Source: Mesorhizobium loti
Lineage (GTDB): Bacteria; Pseudomonadota; Alphaproteobacteria; Rhizobiales; Rhizobiaceae
DNA length: 64,000 bases
NCBI GenBank assembly: GCA_014189435.1
Contig: CP050293.1
Span: forward strand, 749,001-813,000
Reading direction: 5' to 3'
A program made the translations under genes and the position numbers. The notes under the pieces are model-generated. The model was not told where the DNA came from. It made no database searches and saw only the letters and a list, made by a program, of their open reading frames with translations. This document shows, in pieces, positions 62,657-64,000 of this stretch. Positions within the stretch are counted from its first letter, which is position 1. Each line of letters starts with the position of its first letter.

Positions 62657-62701
62657 ACATGCAGCCTGTATGTTAATTCAATCTACATGCAGACTGTATG
62701 T
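62657..62701. promoter_or_regulatory. Twin TetR operators
   Basis: ACATGCAGCCTGTATGT (62657-62673) and ACATGCAGACTGTATGT (62685-62701) are near-perfect dyads differing only in the central base, spaced 28 bp start to start. The first touches the tetR start codon; the second lies 22 bases before the VOC start. Confidence 0.85.
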
Positions 62702-62722
62702 TAGTTGACGGGAGAAGGAAAG

Positions 62723-63148
62723 ATGAAGACCACGAGCTACTACCCGGTGCTGATGACGGGCGACGTCGCCGGCACGACGGCGTTCTATGTCGAGCATTTC
62801 GGTTTCCAGCCGCTGTTTACGAGCGACTGGTATGTGCATCTGCAATCGGTGGACAACAAACGCGTCAATCTGGGCATCGTCCAGGGCGACCATGAGACAA
62901 TCCCGGAAGAGGGGCGGGGCCGCACCTCGGGCCTGCTGATCAATTTCGAGGTCCGCGACCCGGACGCGGCCTATGAGCGGGTCGTCGCTGCCGGCTTGCC
63001 GATCCTGCGTTCGCTGCGCGACGAGCCCTTCGGCCAGCGCCATTTCATCACCAAAGACCCCAATGGCGTGCTGATCGACGTCATCAAGCCGATCCCGCCG
63101 AGTGAGGCGTTTCTGGCGCAATACGCGGAAGGGGCGGCGGGAGCCTGA
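62723..63148 (+). CDS. VOC-superfamily (glyoxalase/bleomycin-resistance fold) protein
   Basis: 141 residues after GGGAGAAGGAAAG. Begins [20 protein letters not shown] and contains [12 protein letters not shown] and the C-terminal block [20 protein letters not shown], with His and Asp at the usual positions of VOC domains. The reaction is unknown. Regulated most likely by the divergent TetR through the twin operators. Confidence 0.85.
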   Translation: MKTTSYYPVLMTGDVAGTTAFYVEHFGFQPLFTSDWYVHLQSVDNKRVNLGIVQGDHETIPEEGRGRTSGLLINFEVRDPDAAYERVVAAGLPILRSLRDEPFGQRHFITKDPNGVLIDVIKPIPPSEAFLAQYAEGAAGA

Positions 63149-63157
63149 GCGCCCGCC

Positions 63158-64000
63158 TCAGCCAGCCCTTGCCACCGGCGTCACCGTCACCTGGCTGACG
63201 CCGGTGCGGCGCACGACGGTGCACAGCGTCTCGCGGCCGATGCGTTCGGCGTCGAGCATGCGCACGAGGTCGTCGACGCCGGTGACAGGACGGCCGTCGA
63301 TGGCGGCGATGATGTCGCCTTCTTTCAGGCCGGCCTTAGCCGCCGGACCATCCTTCTCGACGCTGCGCAGGCGCACGGCCGTGCTGGTCGAGACCTGTGA
63401 CAACAGCGCGGCGCGGCGCGGCAGATTGGTGGTGTCGGCCGAGATGCCGATAAAAGCGCGGCGCACGCGGCCGAAGCGGATGATCTCCGAAATGACGAAA
63501 TTGGCGGTGTTGGAGGCGACCGCGAAAGCGATGCCTTGCGCGCCATGGATCATGGCGGTGTTGACGCCGATGACCTCGCCGGCCGACGACACCAGCGGCC
63601 CGCCGGAATTGCCGGGGTTGAGTGCCGCGTCGGTCTGGATGACGTCGTCGATCAGCCGGCCGGTGGAGGCGCGCATCGAGCGGCCGAGCGCCGAGACGAC
63701 ACCGGAGGTGACGGTCCATTCGAAGCCGAGCGGATTGCCGATGGCAATGGCGATCTGGCCACGCCTGAGCCGCTTGGAATCGCCCAGCGGTGCGACATCG
63801 GCAAAACTGCCGTCGGCGCGCACCAGCGCGATGTCGGTGTCGGGGTCGCGGCCCAGCACGCGGCCTTCGCTGGACGACCCGTCCGGCATCGAGACGCGCA
63901 CTGTCCTGGCGTCGCCGACGACATGGAAGTTGGTGACGACCAGCCCGTCCGGCGCGATGACAAAGCCGGAACCATGGCCGCCCTGACCGCCGACGCGCTC
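63158..64000 (-). CDS. HtrA/DegP-like serine protease, C-terminal part (cut by window edge)
   Basis: 280 codons from the window end to the stop. Triad residues occur in order: His in VVTNFHVVGD, Asp in DPDTDIALVR, Ser in NPGNSGGPLVS. A PDZ domain follows (RSVEKDGPAAKAGLKEGDII then IDGRPVTGVDDLVRML). One PDZ and a short end suggest a DegS/HhoB-like S1C protease. It would act in the periplasm on misfolded or signal proteins. The N terminus with its signal or anchor lies outside the window. Confidence 0.9.
   Translation of the reverse strand, partial: ERVGGQGGHGSGFVIAPDGLVVTNFHVVGDARTVRVSMPDGSSSEGRVLGRDPDTDIALVRADGSFADVAPLGDSKRLRRGQIAIAIGNPLGFEWTVTSGVVSALGRSMRASTGRLIDDVIQTDAALNPGNSGGPLVSSAGEVIGVNTAMIHGAQGIAFAVASNTANFVISEIIRFGRVRRAFIGISADTTNLPRRAALLSQVSTSTAVRLRSVEKDGPAAKAGLKEGDIIAAIDGRPVTGVDDLVRMLDAERIGRETLCTVVRRTGVSQVTVTPVARAG

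Overview
The window is high-GC chromosomal DNA from an alphaproteobacterium of the Rhizobiales, most likely Mesorhizobium or a close relative. Grounds (family knowledge plus inference): a carA / yqeY and dnaG / rpoD core backbone, MntH with a DtxR-type MntR, many one-component regulators each divergent from a transporter or enzyme, and several families of palindromic intergenic repeats of the kind scattered through rhizobial genomes. No tRNA, rRNA, CRISPR array, integrase or transposase was recognised.

Layout. 1-2.9 kb: start of carB (minus strand, cut by the window edge), a secreted SH3 protein, a calcineurin-like phosphoesterase and an ArsR regulator. 3-9.4 kb: regulator/transporter or enzyme pairs (ArsR/MFS, MarR/SDR, LysE/LysR), a DHFR-like reductase and a PCMT-like methyltransferase, separated by mosaic inverted repeats. 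9.4-14 kb: mntH with a frame-broken mntR, and a frame-broken exported CxxCH protein. 14-19.8 kb: YpfJ-type metallopeptidase, a TetA-like MFS pump coupled to an aldo/keto reductase, carA and yqeY. 20-31.3 kb: a PadR-DUF1700-GIN operon, TetR/DUF4336, LysR/alpha-beta hydrolase, an L,D-transpeptidase-like protein, a stand-alone DnaB-like ATPase, the divergent oxyR/katG pair and a GNAT. 31.3-39.2 kb: DmpA-type peptidase, MerR/Zn-Cd-Pb ATPase, MFS, Na/Pi-PhoU transporter and an RcnB-like protein. 39.3-43.7 kb: dnaG-rpoD. 43.7-51 kb: TauD-like dioxygenase, GYD protein, a frame-broken EamA exporter with a His-rich tail abutting a DCC protein, a PadR with twin operators, HlyU, LysE, an atypical GreA-like factor and a decayed second hlyU copy. 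51.2-56.7 kb: a giant autotransporter with 14 tandem IPT/TIG repeats. 57-64 kb: MFS, a truncated membrane gene, Lrp/AzlCD, AzoR/LysR, TetR/VOC and a partial HtrA-like protease.

How the genes work together. Oxidative stress and metal handling recur: OxyR/KatG, MntH/MntR, MerR/P-type ATPase, the RcnB-like protein, the His-tailed exporter and a glycine-rich PadR. Several regulators sit beside clear dyad operators (MarR, PadR twice, TetR twice, MerR), which are the best-supported regulatory calls. Three genes (mntR, the CxxCH protein, the EamA exporter) are broken by small indels in homopolymers or simple sequence; these may be real lesions or assembly errors and need read-level checking. The most unusual loci are the repeat-rich autotransporter, the lone DnaB-like ATPase, the twin 18-bp palindromes at 1619-1663 and the hlyU duplication.
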